Positions 47,709-59,677 of a stretch of 64,000 nt of DNA are shown here, in pieces (the first letter of the stretch is position 1; each line of letters starts with the position of its first letter). The notes below the pieces were generated by a model, which was given only the letters and a program-made list of their open reading frames with translations, had not been told where the DNA came from and made no database searches. Source of the stretch: Chrysomallon squamiferum (taxonomy: Eukaryota > Mollusca > Gastropoda > Neomphalida > Peltospiridae); the NCBI GenBank assembly GCA_012295275.1, contig CM022671.1, positions 21,700,322 to 21,764,321 of the forward strand, given 5' to 3'. The position numbers and the translations under genes were made by a program.

Positions 47709-48600
47709 TACTTCCACTTTCTGCGACATATAGGCCTATGCTCCCGGCTTTATAATTAACCTTTATATTTTATTTTATTAAATATAATTTATTTATTTAT
47801 TTATTTATTTATTTGTTTATAGATTCGAAATGCATCTGCTTCTGAAGAGTATATCTTTGCTCAACGATACCATTTTCTTTGAACCTGTGTGTAATTTAAA
47901 CTTTACCTGCTCACGTCATTTCTTAAACTTATATCCGGGTCGAAACACCTTCGGCTGGTAGCGGTAAGGTCTTAAATGCCTCGAATAGGTTCAGCGCATT
48001 ACGACTAGATTATAGCAAATAAATTGATTAAAGCTAAAATTTTATGATTTTACTAAGTTATTAAGTATCAATGATTTTTGTTTCTTCTTCTTTACAAGAA
48101 TAAGTTTCAGTAAGAAAGGTGAAGGTCACATAAAAAACTTGTTTGATACACAACAAGATCAACCCGTTACAGATAAAAAGAGAAATTAGAAAACCAGTCC
48201 ATCCGTATTATATATATATATATAGATCTATCTGTTCCCTGGTTCATTTTATCCATTCATGGTGATACTTTCATTATTAAAGTTACGAAGATGAAAAAAT
48301 ACAAAGAAGTAAGTAAATAAGTTTTCGATTTTAGTAATCATCAGACGATCAGTGTTTGAAACTTTAAAAAGTTAAATCCCCTAGATTATAGATACTGCTA
48401 CTAGTAAATGGCTTCTTTTAAAAAGTATTATCTGTGCATGCAGTACTGCTGTTGAATTGAGAAAATAAAATTGTACAAGTATTTGATTCATATACCACCA
48501 GTTTTATCATAAGTCCAGTTAATAAGGTTATTTATTTTAAAATTATTATTTGTTTCAGCAAAAATTGGAAAAATCATAAACTGAGAGAGTATGTAGGTAT
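47709..48600. other. Intergenic, nothing identified
   Basis: Contains (TTTA)n at 47788-47820 and (TA)n at 48211-48223. No gene, tRNA or recognisable element was found. Confidence 0.5.
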
Positions 48601-48652
48601 GTGTATTTCTGCCGGAACTGCGTCCGCCATTTTCTGCCAAATCCGTGTGATC

Positions 48653-48662
48653 GGGATTTCCC
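48653..48662 (+). promoter_or_regulatory. kappaB/Rel-type site
   Basis: GGGATTTCCC is a full match to the NF-kappaB/Rel consensus GGGRNWYYCC, about 1.26 kb upstream of the proposed ATG of the CARD-nSTAND-ANK gene. Confidence 0.5.
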
Positions 48663-48747
48663 CCGATGGCGAGTGGTGTCTCTGCGTAAATCGCTTCTCG
48701 TTACTCAGGGGTTGGGAGTTTCGGTTATCCCTGATGGTATAATTAGC

Positions 48748-48758
48748 GGGAAATTCCC
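48748..48758 (+). promoter_or_regulatory. kappaB/Rel-type palindromic site
   Basis: GGGAAATTCCC is a palindromic 11-mer matching the Rel/NF-kappaB consensus on both strands, 85 bases from the first kappaB site. Confidence 0.5.
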
Positions 48759-48916
48759 GTATACTCACTCGTTTTCGAATTTTTCAATTCGGTCAATTGG
48801 TTCGTTTCGGAGGAGAGTTCGAAAATTTGTTTCGTATTCATTCAGTATGCATGACTTGAATTGTATTTGTGAATGAAAATTATCAGATAAATTCTGAAAT
48901 TCAGTTTTAGTTTTTA

Positions 48917-49880
48917 TGTAAGTCGACAACACTAACTTGAGACAATCCAACAGTGTTATCATCAACACATCAAGAACTTTCAAGTTCAACATGTGTATGC
49001 ATGTAATTGATTTTTAGTATTAAAATAATAAATAGCACACAGTGGTTGCACTCACAATTTTATGTTCTGCGTTTCTAAATAAATATTAGCTATTTTAAAC
49101 CAAATATTTTAAAAATAAATATATTTGCCTGTTGCATGAAATCTGTTTGCTGTTAGGGAGAAATCAAATGTTCTGGAAAAACAGATGCAGCTGATTATGT
49201 CATCAACAAAATACAGAAGTTATATTACAAATGCTAATTTTTTGGGTTAATGTATTTTATGTTTGTTTTTTGTTTTTTTAAAGAAAAAAAAGAAGCAAAA
49301 TGTTTTAAGAAAACACTAACTGATGGATTATCAGTTCAATAATAACATTCACATAATTTGATATTTACATCAACTTATTAAAAATATAAATTAGGAAATT
49401 TTTAAATTAAAAATTAGATTTTAATGATTTAAAACTTTTAACCCCCCCCAAAAAAACAGTTTTTATATAAAAAAATATTTTATGATAATGTCATTGTTGT
49501 AAATTTTTATATTTTATGAGTGCTGTTTTATGTTTTAAGAAATAACATAACTCAAGTAAAATAAACTTGTTATTTCAAAATTTTGCTTACTAAAAATGTT
49601 CAAAAATATAAACATTATGTTTATATACATTTTATATCTAAATTCCATGAGAGGTGAATACAGATATAAAACGACTGCAGTAAAGTACTAGTGCAGTGAA
49701 ATTAATTGTAATAATTTTTTATTTATTTTTAAAAAAAATTTCTGTAGTTGTTGCAGCTTTTAAAACATCCACAAATTATTATCTGTAATACTATACAAAA
49801 AGTAGGTAACCAGGATTATTATTCACACAAATATACAACATTAAATGAATTTTCTATCACTATTTAAAACTCCCAGTCAG
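48917..49880 (+). other. Probable 5' UTR intron of the CARD-nSTAND-ANK gene
   Basis: Very AT-rich sequence between a GTAAGT donor and a CAG acceptor candidate (CTCCCAGTCAG). No coding signal was seen. The assignment to this gene is inference from position and splice-like borders. Confidence 0.4.
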
Positions 49881-49917
49881 TATTATATAAATATTGCATA
49901 TATCAACATCTGATAAG

Positions 49918-52900
49918 ATGTCGAAAGGTAAATAATTAGGTTTTGATATATCACTGGCTATAATTGTATTATTATTATTTAAGCATATTCTCGTCGCTGT
50001 GTATATGAAGAACACATGTACATATTACTTTGTCTTTTATTATTTAAAACTGATATTTTTATTTCAGGCAGAGTGGGTTGATGAGGAGTGGGTTAAGATG
50101 GAAAGACTGCGTAAATGTTACGATTTCATTCAGAGTCAGATTGAAGCACGAGATCTGATGGCCTACATGTATGAGAAAGGATCTTTAACTTACGATGACA
50201 TGGATGAAATTAATAATACTCCACCTCCAACTCGTAAAACCAGAGCCAGTGTACTTCTAGGCAAAATTTCAACTGTTACAGCCTATGACATTTTCACTGA
50301 AACCCTTCGACAAAAAGGCTATGTCACTGTTGTTGAGAAGCTGGAAACAATAGTAGTCGACAAAGAATGTGGTAGGTGTTACCCTGTAAATATGTTAGAA
50401 TAAACATGTAATGAAGTCTGTAGCTAGTTTATTGATTAAATAAACTGAAAATATATTTGAAAAACCTGAAGGAATTCAGATTAATCATTTTGAAATTTGT
50501 CTTGATTTTTCATGCAGTTTTACTAAAACAGATGGTGGTAAAAGTGCTCTGGTAAATTTTGTGGTTAATTTGTAAACAACTTATATAAAGCATGTTATAA
50601 ACATTTAACTAATTTTTCAAATGATTTTACATTTCAAGCTTCAAAGAAACTAAGTTATTATTATATTTTTCATTAAAATATCTGAGTTTAACATATTTAA
50701 TATACATTATAGGTGCTGGGGACACTGTCAGACATCCAAAGATAAAAGCTATTTCTAGTAAGTAAAATAACTTTTGTACTTTGATTAAAATGAAACATAA
50801 TCAACTCCAAAATGTTTAATTTAAAGAAGTTTAATACATTTTCATCTGAAAACTACAGTTTTTACTTAATACTGCTTAGAAATGGCCATTGTAACAGTTG
50901 TCTATTATGAGGAATTATAAAATAATAATAATAATTTTATGTACAACAATATGTTTCTAGGGTTTTCTTCGACGTGGAGATATCATCACAAAACTGATAT
51001 TGTAGACGTAAAGTTTCTAAGAAATATTTTTAAAAAAGGCTGTAAAGTTTATATATATATATTTCAGAACTTTTGGAAGTGAAAATAGAGAGGGCCAAGA
51101 AGGTATTTGTAGAAACAAAATCTTTCAGAGTGGTAAAAGCTGCCCTGGAGAGACATGCTTATGTTACAATAACAGGAGGTCCAGGTTCTGGAAAAACCAC
51201 CATGGCCTTGATGCTGATGGATGAATACAGGCAAAGAGACCATATTGTAATGTTCATTGAAAATTTAGAAAATCTGGACTCGGACAAAATCCTGGACATC
51301 AGATATCCAAAACTGCTTGTGATTGATGATGTCATGGGATCTGTGGCTGTCCTCCAGGATAGAATTGTTGTTTTCAATAAACTTTTTGATTTCCTAGCAG
51401 ACTTGTTAGAAAACTATAATAGTACACTTGGTGATAGTCCAGAAGAGTTTCAAAATGAAAAAAATATCAAAGTAATTTTTACTTCAAAAACTTGGCTTTT
51501 GAAAGAAAGCAAATACCACATTAAGCAGCATTTATACAAATACTTCACTGAGTCTGTTGTTGATCTGTCAAACTCAAAGATGTCTGAACAAGAGTTGAAA
51601 GATATTTTGTCCAGGCATTTAACCAGGAGAGACCAGACTCTCTGTCCAAAGGATGTTTCAAAAATCTGTACCAATATTTTGAAAGAAGGAGAGACAGCTG
51701 TTGGGTTTCCTTACATCTGTCAGTTGTTTTCTAGTCAGGATGTCTTCACAAAGATCAAAGATCCAGTGGAGTTTTTCAAAAATCCTTTGACATTTCTAGA
51801 GACTGAGCTTAATAGGCTGTTTGAGACAGACAAGAAGAAAAAAGCTTGTTTCATTTTAATGGTCTTATGTGACGGAAATCTTAATCTGACAACTTTAATG
51901 AACTTCAGTGCAAGGCAATCCAGCATTTTGAATAAGAAAGTGAAATTAGTTCAAGACAACATCACATTAAGTAATGACTCCATTCAGCAATTCTGCCATG
52001 ACATCAAAACTACAGCAGAACTTTTGAAAGACACCTTTTTGAAAATAGAAGATGATAATGTATCATTTTTACATGCCTCAACTCATGACGCAGCTGCATA
52101 TTTGCTTGGAAAGGAAAATATTGACTTGATTATCACACACTGTAGCATGAAAGTGATTAACGAAAGAATAAGAACTAAAGTTGGAAGTATTAAAAGGAAA
52201 ACAAATGAAGATTCTTCTGATTTTCTGATTACAATATCTGAAGCTAATTATCCACTGCTTGCAGAACGACTGGCTTTAGAGCTTTGTAACAAATACTTCG
52301 CTGCTTCACTCTCACACCAAGCTTTTGGAAATATGAAAGTTAAAAAACAAATCTTTGATATCCTTTCTGAAAAAAAGGAATTGGAAATCTTGATTCATTC
52401 CTGTGATAAGGAGTATGAAGCTCATTTTTTGTTTTGGGCAGCATTGTTCAACCATCCAAATCTTTTGAATAGAACATTATCTCTGGATACATTTACAACA
52501 GATGAATTACTATGGGGAATACTGGCAGCATGTGTTAATGGGAAAAGTGATTGTTTTGACATGATCACATCAAAAGATCCACATGTAAATGAGCAGTTAA
52601 TAAACAAAACTGTAACAGAGATAAGTAATTTTAGTAACAAAGGTATAAAAGGCAAATCAGAATTTCAAAACTACTTCAAGCTAACTTCATCATCCTATCT
52701 GGAATTTAAAGGAACATGTTCACTTATACATGTAGCCTCAGCTTTTGGACATAAAGTCATTGTTCAGAAGCTGCTTGAGATAGGAGACTGTGTGAACAAC
52801 ATGACAGAAAGTGGTGTCACACCTCTCATGCTTGCTTCTCTCCATGGTCATCAGGACCTTGTCGATTTACTGCTTGATCAGAGTGCTGATTATAGACTGA

Positions 52901-54624
52901 AGTCAAAGGGAGGGAACAACAGTTTACACTTTGCTTGTCTTGGCAATCAGGTAGATGTCATTGAAAGACTGTGTCAGCTTGATATTGATATTAACTGTCC
53001 AGGAAGAGCACACTGGACACCACTTTTGTATTCATGTCGCTATGGACATTTGAAGGTTGTGAAATTGCTCTTATCAAAATCTGCTGACACAACAAAGACC
53101 ACTGACAGTGGGATGAATGGCCTGCATCTGGCCTGTTGCAATGGAAATGAGGAAATTGTGGAAATGTTTCTCTCGGAAGGTCTGGATGTCAATTGTGTGA
53201 CTAGTAAGTTGAAGACACCTTTAATGTATGCATCTTTTGAAGGGCAGATCCACATTGCTAACATGCTTCTGGAAAAATGTGCAGATGTTACAAAACAGGA
53301 TGTCCTTGGAAGATCATGTCTCCATTATGCTTGCTTTAGGTCCAAAAATTATGATTTGATAGAAAAATTGCTGGCCTGTGATGATATTAATATTGACTGT
53401 AAGAGTGATAAAGGGTGGACACCTCTATGCTATGCAAGTCACTTTGGTTATGTGGAAGTTATAAATCTACTTCTTTCTCACGGAGCTGACAAAAATGTTG
53501 TTGTGGATGATGGTTTAAATTGTCTACATTTGGCTGCACAGGGAGGCAGTGTGAAAGCAGTGGATATTTTTTTAAGATTAGAATTAAATGTTGAATCAGA
53601 GACACATATAAAGGAAACACCATTTTTGTTGTCCTGCATACAAGATCGGATTGAAGTTGTGCAATGTTTAATTGAGAACGATGCTAATATATATGCATGT
53701 GACAGCTATGGCAGGAATGCCTTGCATCTTGCTTGTAAATCTGGACATTTGAATGTGCCCGAATTTTTGCTTGATGAAGGAGGCATGAATGTTAATAGCA
53801 AAGACAAGATTGGATGGACTCCATTACTGTTTGCCAGTCGTTACGGTAATGTTGATCTAATAGAACTTTTGTTATCAAGACAAGCAGATGTTAATCTAGT
53901 CACACACTCAGATTTGAGTTGTCTTCATTTGGCTTGTTGTCATGGTGATGCAGACAAAGTTGACTTGTTACTTTCAAAGGGGCTTGATATAAACAGCAAG
54001 ACTGACAAAGGTAAAACTCCACTGATGTACTGCTGTGAAGAAGGAATGACATCTCTCATAGATAAACTTGTTGCCTGTGGTGCTGATCTTTCAGTTGTTG
54101 ATAATGAGGGAAACAACTGTCTGTATTATGCATTAGTGCAGAAAAACAATGAAGAACTCATTTCAAAACTTATAGAACACAAAATGGACATCAACAAGGA
54201 AGGAGAAAGTGGCTGGACTCCTCTTTTGTTCCTGAGTCGCTATGGCAGCAAGAAGTCTGTCGAAATCCTGCTAGAAAATGGTGCAGATGCAACTGCAGTG
54301 TCCACCCATGGATTAAACTGTTTGCATATGGCTGCATGCAACAGCGATATTCATATGACTGAAATTTTCATTGGGCTGGGTTTTGACATCAACTGTCGGT
54401 CTAAAAAGAAAAAAACTCCTTTGATGTATGCATGCGCTGAGGGAAATGTGGAGACTGCCATGGTTTTAATATTTAAAGGTGGCAGTGTCTTAGCAAGAGA
54501 TGGCACTGGTAAGACCTGTTATGACTGGTTAGACAAAGACAAATATAGAGACTTTGCTGAAAAACTTGAACACGATTATCCAGAACTGACTAACATTGAA
54601 CTAGTGAGCCAAAAGTCAATTTGA
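49918..54624 (+). CDS. CARD - nSTAND P-loop NTPase - ankyrin repeat protein (STAND-type immune sensor)
   Basis: Proposed coding exons are 49918-49927, 50072-50371, 50713-50757 and 51068-54624, giving 1,303 residues with every intron in phase 1. Residues about 13-100 are a CARD-type death fold (MERLRKCYDFIQSQIEARDL, DIFTETLRQKGYV). Residues about 130-420 are a STAND-class NTPase. They carry Walker A GGPGSGKTT at about 155-163, Walker B KLLVIDDV at about 200-207 and a sensor-like KVIFTSKTW, closest to the nSTAND3/NACHT-like set. A helical region follows, then about 18 ankyrin repeats from about 668 to 1290. The family logic is that ankyrins sense, the NTPase oligomerises and the CARD recruits CARD partners. 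The start is uncertain: ATG 49918 needs acceptor GCAG at 50071, and the internal ATG 50098 is an alternative. NTPase and ankyrins share one 3.56 kb exon. Confidence 0.88.
52710..54560 (+). repeat. Ankyrin array with a four-repeat higher-order period (399-402 bases)
   Basis: About 18 repeats of 33-35 residues plus a degenerate C-cap. Repeats of the G/HWTPLL class recur at 53011, 53413, 53812 and 54211, i.e. every 399-402 bases. The next repeat in each block is of the LNCLHLACC class, the next KTPLMYA, the next GRNALHLAC. The array is thus about four and three quarter copies of one four-ankyrin module. Confidence 0.88.
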
Positions 54625-54985
54625 TGACATGTAAATCTACATTCATGTGAAACAAGTTTTCTTATTGTTGTCTGCTATTTAAATATTTTATTTTTATTGC
54701 CATTTTTATATCTTTTAACATAAAATTATTCCAATAATAAAATTTAAGAAATAATATTACTTGAACATGATTATCCAGAACTAACACTGAACTAATGAAA
54801 CCAAAAGTCAATTTGATGACATGTAAATTTATATTCATGTGAAACAAGCTTTCTTATTGTTGTTTGTTATGTAAAATATTTTATTCTGTTTGCCATTTTT
54901 ATATCTTTTAACATATTTGTATTTAAATATATATATAAAATTATTCCAATAATAATATTTAAGAAATAGTATTTTTACAATGGTG
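54565..54985 (+). repeat. Tandem duplication of the 3' end of the CARD-nSTAND-ANK gene
   Basis: Copy 1 (54565-54759) holds the last 20 codons, the stop and the 3' UTR. Copy 2 (54760 to about 54985) repeats it: CTTGAACAYGATTATCCAGA, then AAAAGTCAATTTGATGACAT, then TTTTATATCTTTTAACATA. Copy 2 has a small deletion breaking the frame, so it is non-coding. AATAAA at 54736-54741 is a poly(A) signal candidate in copy 1. Confidence 0.92.
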
Positions 54986-55690
54986 TATTTTTATATGGTC
55001 TATTGCAATTTATAACAAATTCTGATTAACAAATTTATATTATTTATGCATTTTTTATTTCTATACTTTTAATATCTATCAATCTATATATATATTTTTT
55101 TTAAATGTATGTATCTTTAAATATGCAGGAAGTCAATTGTTTACAGAATAAACATTTTAATTATTACATATAAAGGCACTCATTTATTTGTTACATAACA
55201 AAGTATTTTGTATGCATGTGATTATCAAAAATATTTATAATTGTTTGGAAAAGGATTGTTATTTTTTTAATGTGATAATTTACACACTTTTATTTTTCAC
55301 TTTCATTAAACATTCCTGAAATATATATTTATATATAGATGGATAGAAAGATATAGACATATTATGTCAATATGTTTAATACTTTTTTACTTCTTTTTGA
55401 ATTTTACCTAGAAAGTTTATTGTTGATAATATTTTCATTAAGCATTCCAGAAATATATATATATGTTAATTATATTTTGCTTATAATAAAAACAGAATTT
55501 AAAATTATTTTATGTTTTCTTATATGATTTTGTATTAAACAGGTAAAGAAAAAATAAAATTTTGTTTGTTTGTTGTTTTTTTGTTGTTTTTTTACCAGTT
55601 TAAAAAAAGTTTACAAAAATTAAAATTATATAAACAGTTTTGGGATACAAAAAATTAAGCTGTTAAGAATAGTTGTCTTGAGAATCAATC
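54986..55690. other. Intergenic, nothing identified
   Basis: Strongly AT-rich, with short TATA runs and two similar segments near 55305-55330 and 55430-55460 (TTTTCATTAA, then CATTCCNGAAATATATAT). No coding sequence was seen. Confidence 0.5.
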
Positions 55691-55699
55691 CTGGTCTGT

Positions 55700-55730
55700 G
55701 TAACAATTGGTGTCGATTGGTCAATTCTAT
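55700..55730 (+). promoter_or_regulatory. BOLA2: Paired inverted CCAAT boxes upstream of BOLA2
   Basis: ATTGG occurs twice within about 15 bases (CAATTGGTGTCGATTGGTCA), about 340 bases upstream of the BOLA2 start. This is typical of NF-Y-driven housekeeping promoters. No TATA box at a fitting distance. Confidence 0.35.
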
Positions 55731-56053
55731 GAAATAAAATAGACGAATTTACCGTTTTTGGTGTTTTTACTGCGCTCCCCTAATAGACAGTACGTACACA
55801 TATGTCAACTACATATAACAAGATTTTATTACACCTTTTTTGCGAAGTAATTGTTCGGCTCGGCTTAGTCTCGATCATCCTAGACTGAAATTGTCATAGA
55901 ATGATAATCACAATACGATAATGTTTGGTGACTAGTATACAGAAGTAAATACAACTTACAAAACACATAGCGTTTTTGAGAAACAGCTTTTTAAAAGCAA
56001 AGTTTTTCTGATCCGTCTGTTCTGCCTGTTCATTTATACTCGTTAGATTCACA

Positions 56054-56626
56054 ATGTCTTCGATGCAAAAGATAATTGAAAATAAACTGAAAGAGAAGTT
56101 ATCCGCAACACACCTGGTAATTTGCATTTTGATCGGTATTGAATTGATGTATTTTCTTAAGAATTAAAATACCCAACAGCTATGTTACTTATGTAATTCA
56201 TTAACATGTCCCTTTTATGAAGTGTTATAGACTGTATTGTTGCAAGATTAAATAATAGTTTCACAATTTTGACGAAATGGTATTTTATAAAAATGAAAGC
56301 AAAAAGTATTTTTTTTCTATTATAATTAAGTTTATTAATTATTCTAAAAATATGATGCAATATTCCGAAAATAACAAACATGAAAAAAAAAATCAACGTT
56401 ATGCTTTAATATTCCTTGGTTTTTTTTTTATTATTAGTATGAATATTATTATTATTTTTTTTATTTTTTTTTTAATAATTTTTTAATAATTATTTTTGAA
56501 TAAAATTTATTTCCAGGAGGTAATTGATGACTCTGATGGCTGTGGAGCAAAGTTTCAAATTGTTGTAGTGTCGGAACAGTTTGAAGGAAAACCACTGTTA
56601 CAAAGGCACAGGTACAGCTCACGCTT

Positions 56627-56661
<35 letters not shown>

Positions 56662-57369
56662 TTGTTGTTGATATAGATTTTTGCTTTGTATAAGCATTCT
56701 AAATTAGATGCTGTTTCCTTATCTTCTTCACTGCTATTAATATGTGTACAACATATATTAAACCCAGTTTTCACATTCTGTTAATTAGGTTGTTATTTGG
56801 AATGATAACTGCAATATACTTAAATATTTGACAGCAAAATTGCCCAAGTTGAAAAGTGATTCATTTAAAAAAATGATAGGAATTGTGTGTTGGTATCAGA
56901 TATTCTCACTCGTTTCAGAAAACAGTAACAGTAAAAATATAATTTGCAGTTGCAACAGATGAAAATGTGCTGTAACTGATAAAGATGGCCAACAAGCATA
57001 AAGAAAATATTAACCAAAATTTACCTTTTTGTAATGTAATAAAAAAATAAAAAAGAGAAAACAAAAATGGATGAAAACAAAAGAAATTGGTATTAGAAGA
57101 TACTTTTAAGCTTTTAGAACATTTTTGAACAGTTTATGTTATTAAATTTTGATTGCTTAATTTGCCCCTTTTTATTCTTCTTGTTTCCTTTCTAGCTACA
57201 AGCAATAGTAGCCTTTGACTTAGTTATGTATTTAGTGTTATTTATTTAGTCAATTTTCTGACTTCTTAGGTTAGTCAACACAGTACTGGAAGAAGAACTG
57301 AAGACTATACATGCCATGCAGATGAAGACTTTAACACCCAAACAATGGCAGGAAAAACAAGCAAACTGA
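56054..57369 (+). CDS. BOLA2: BolA-like protein 2, complete
   Basis: Exons are 56054-56116, 56517-56611 and 57270-57369, encoding 85 residues (human BOLA2 is 86). The hallmark block FEGKPLLQRHRLVN is intact, including the conserved His of QRHR. A Cys in DSDGCGAKF sits where BOLA2 proteins have their cluster-ligand cysteine. The C-terminus TLTPKQWQEKQ is also typical. In the family BOLA2 partners monothiol glutaredoxin 3 in the cytosol to carry [2Fe-2S] clusters. Splice junctions are GT-AG and in phase, and the start ATG is the first of the frame (ACAATGTC). AATAAA at 57408-57413 is the likely poly(A) signal. Confidence 0.96.
56623..56663. repeat. (TTTA)n microsatellite in BOLA2 intron 2
   Basis: About 10 TTTA units starting 12 bases after the exon 2 donor. 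Confidence 0.93.
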
Positions 57370-57407
57370 TATTTTTATTTAATTCATTAGGAGATCTCTC
57401 TAGAACT

Positions 57408-57413
57408 AATAAA
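57408..57413 (+). terminator. BOLA2: Poly(A) signal of BOLA2
   Basis: AATAAA 39 bases after the BOLA2 stop codon. Confidence 0.6.
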
Positions 57414-59081
57414 GAGCAAGGCCTCTATTAATATATAAGGATTTAATTATATGATGGTATTTGTGGCTGCTGCAAGAAAAGAAGCACTATTGCATTTTGC
57501 TGAGTACAGATGGAATATCATCGAGGAACATCAGTGGTTTCAGTCATCAGTCAGTGTGGATTATAGAATAGCAATCTGGTGCCTGTCAGAAACTCACAAA
57601 ACAGCTAAATTTCAACATACTGTTTTTGATGACTAAGTTTTTTTCTTCAAATGTAAATGTTTGTTACAGTGTTAAGAAAATAACTACAAATTATTTAATT
57701 TTTGTTAAAAGTCAAATGTCATGCTGTTGTCTAACAAAACAAACCACTTTTTAGTCAGTAATCTCTTGTCTAGTAACAATTTGTTATAATTAAGGCCATA
57801 TGGGGAACAACGGTTTCGTGAAAAAGTACTGTGGACAATAAACTTTAAAAATTCCTTGGAATATGAAGTTATAACTTACTGTTGGACAGTTACAGAAAAA
57901 CTGTTTCTTAAACATTACTATTGTTATATTATTTTTACATGTAAGTTTCATGGTCTGTATCCTTTTTATAAAATAAAAAGTTGCCAGCAAATAAACCTTT
58001 GACTGACCACACACACCTCAAAATTTTAACTGTCCACTAAATCAGAGAATGCATCACAATTCTTTATCAGTGTATGAATACATCATCATCCTTGAGAAAG
58101 GTTTGTTAATGCCATAATTTGATCTCACATCGCCATATTTGAATATGTAGATAAATTATTGTTTCTCATTTTAAATCTAACTCGGAAGCTACATTCTTAA
58201 GTTATAAATAAACAAATAGCTTCATTATGTTATTGTAGTCCCACTTTTATACATTTTCATTAATAAAAATGTTTATAATTAATATTCTGTCATGTTTATT
58301 TACTTCGTTATATTTGTTTCAAGTATTTCAAGCATAGTGTTAGTTTTTACTTTTTACTTTTTTTTTAATATATATCTGAAAACAAAGGACTGATATTAAA
58401 TTACAGACATCTATAACAACACTAAATGTGAAGGCAGCACAACCATATAAATTCTATGAAATCAATAATTTATATGGATACTTTATAATTTGTTTAAAGC
58501 AGTAAAAAAACAACAATAACAACAAAATGGCCATTAGAGAACTGTACATCATTTGATGGAATAAATAAAAACAGAAGACTAATTTAAAAATATAATTTAT
58601 TGGAAAGTCTTGTGTGTTACATTATACCAATGCCATTAACAATTTATATATATAAAAAAATTATGTGATGTCTGAAACACCATGTAAAAAACACTTCCAA
58701 ATCTTAATCTCTCTAATGATTGATTAAAAATATTAACCTGATTCAGTAATTAAACAGTAATTTCTTAAGATATACAAGTTCTTGTCCAGTTGCTGATGCT
58801 AACGGAGAAAAGTATGTGGATAAGATAACTTGTTATATATAAAGTAAATAGAAAAAATATATATATTTTTTTTTTTTTTAAATAAATTACTTTATTTTGT
58901 CACAGAGTTGAATTTAAAATATGCAGAAATCAGTGATAATACTGTTTGGTAAACCATCAGTTATTAAAACAATCCTTTCCATTTCTAAATCACAAAACAC
59001 AGCTTAATGCATGATTTGTTTTTTGTGCCTCTTTCAAATAAATTCAACAGTTCCATATATATATTTATCAGTTCATGTGTG

Positions 59082-59152
<71 letters not shown>

Positions 59153-59646
59153 CATACAAGTACAATCCCATACAATACACAGTGAAACTATTTTTATTTG
59201 TTCATTTGATTAAAACTCTTCCACTGTTTGTATTATTTATCAACATTTAGAGAATTTACAGTTAACTTGTAACAAGATTGTCAGAATGGAATGCATTTTT
59301 TAGTGTAATATGGGATAAAAATACAGATGTAGGAGAAAAACAAAAAAACAAAACAAAACAACAAAAGTTGTATATCTTGCTTACAAAACAAATCTGTAAC
59401 ATCCAATAGACTATTGTACTTTTTATACTGTGGTGTCATTATACAAATATATAAACAATCAAAGAAAACCAATTCATGTCATTCTTTTAAATGAAAGATA
59501 AAATGCTGGATATTTGTGTTAGTCAAAAACTTCTCATTGTAGTATGAGGAATTTATATCTTTATGAATAAGATATCATTAATATTTTTCACTGTATGTTA
59601 TTTTCCATTTTCCAAGTCACAAATGTGTTTATTGTGAGGGTTTTTT

Positions 59647-59677
<31 letters not shown>

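Larger units (their letters stand above)
48601..48916 (+). promoter_or_regulatory. CpG-rich promoter-like island and probable 5' non-coding exon of the CARD-nSTAND-ANK gene
   Basis: This stretch is clearly richer in GC and CpG than its surroundings. It contains two near-perfect kappaB sites (48653-48662 and 48748-48758), an inverted YY1-like CCGCCATTTT at about 48624, and an inverted CCAAT-like element near 48797. A strong donor (TTTTAT|GTAAGT) at 48917 would end a non-coding exon, and the next acceptor candidate CAG is at 49878-49880. An open frame of 91 codons across it resembles nothing I know and is treated as chance. Confidence 0.5.

Noticed and set aside
47930-47975. tRNA- or SINE-like look (GGGTCGAAAC resembling a B box, TGGTAGCGGTAAGG resembling an A box)
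   Set aside because: The boxes are in the wrong order on the strand and no cloverleaf can be drawn.
48601-48876. 91-codon open frame in the CpG-rich island
   Set aside because: No domain, signal or splice context supports a protein. GC-rich composition explains the lack of stops, and the block reads better as promoter and 5' non-coding exon.
57451-57636. 61-codon open frame after BOLA2
   Set aside because: It lies just beyond the BOLA2 poly(A) signal, has no recognisable features and is within the length expected by chance.
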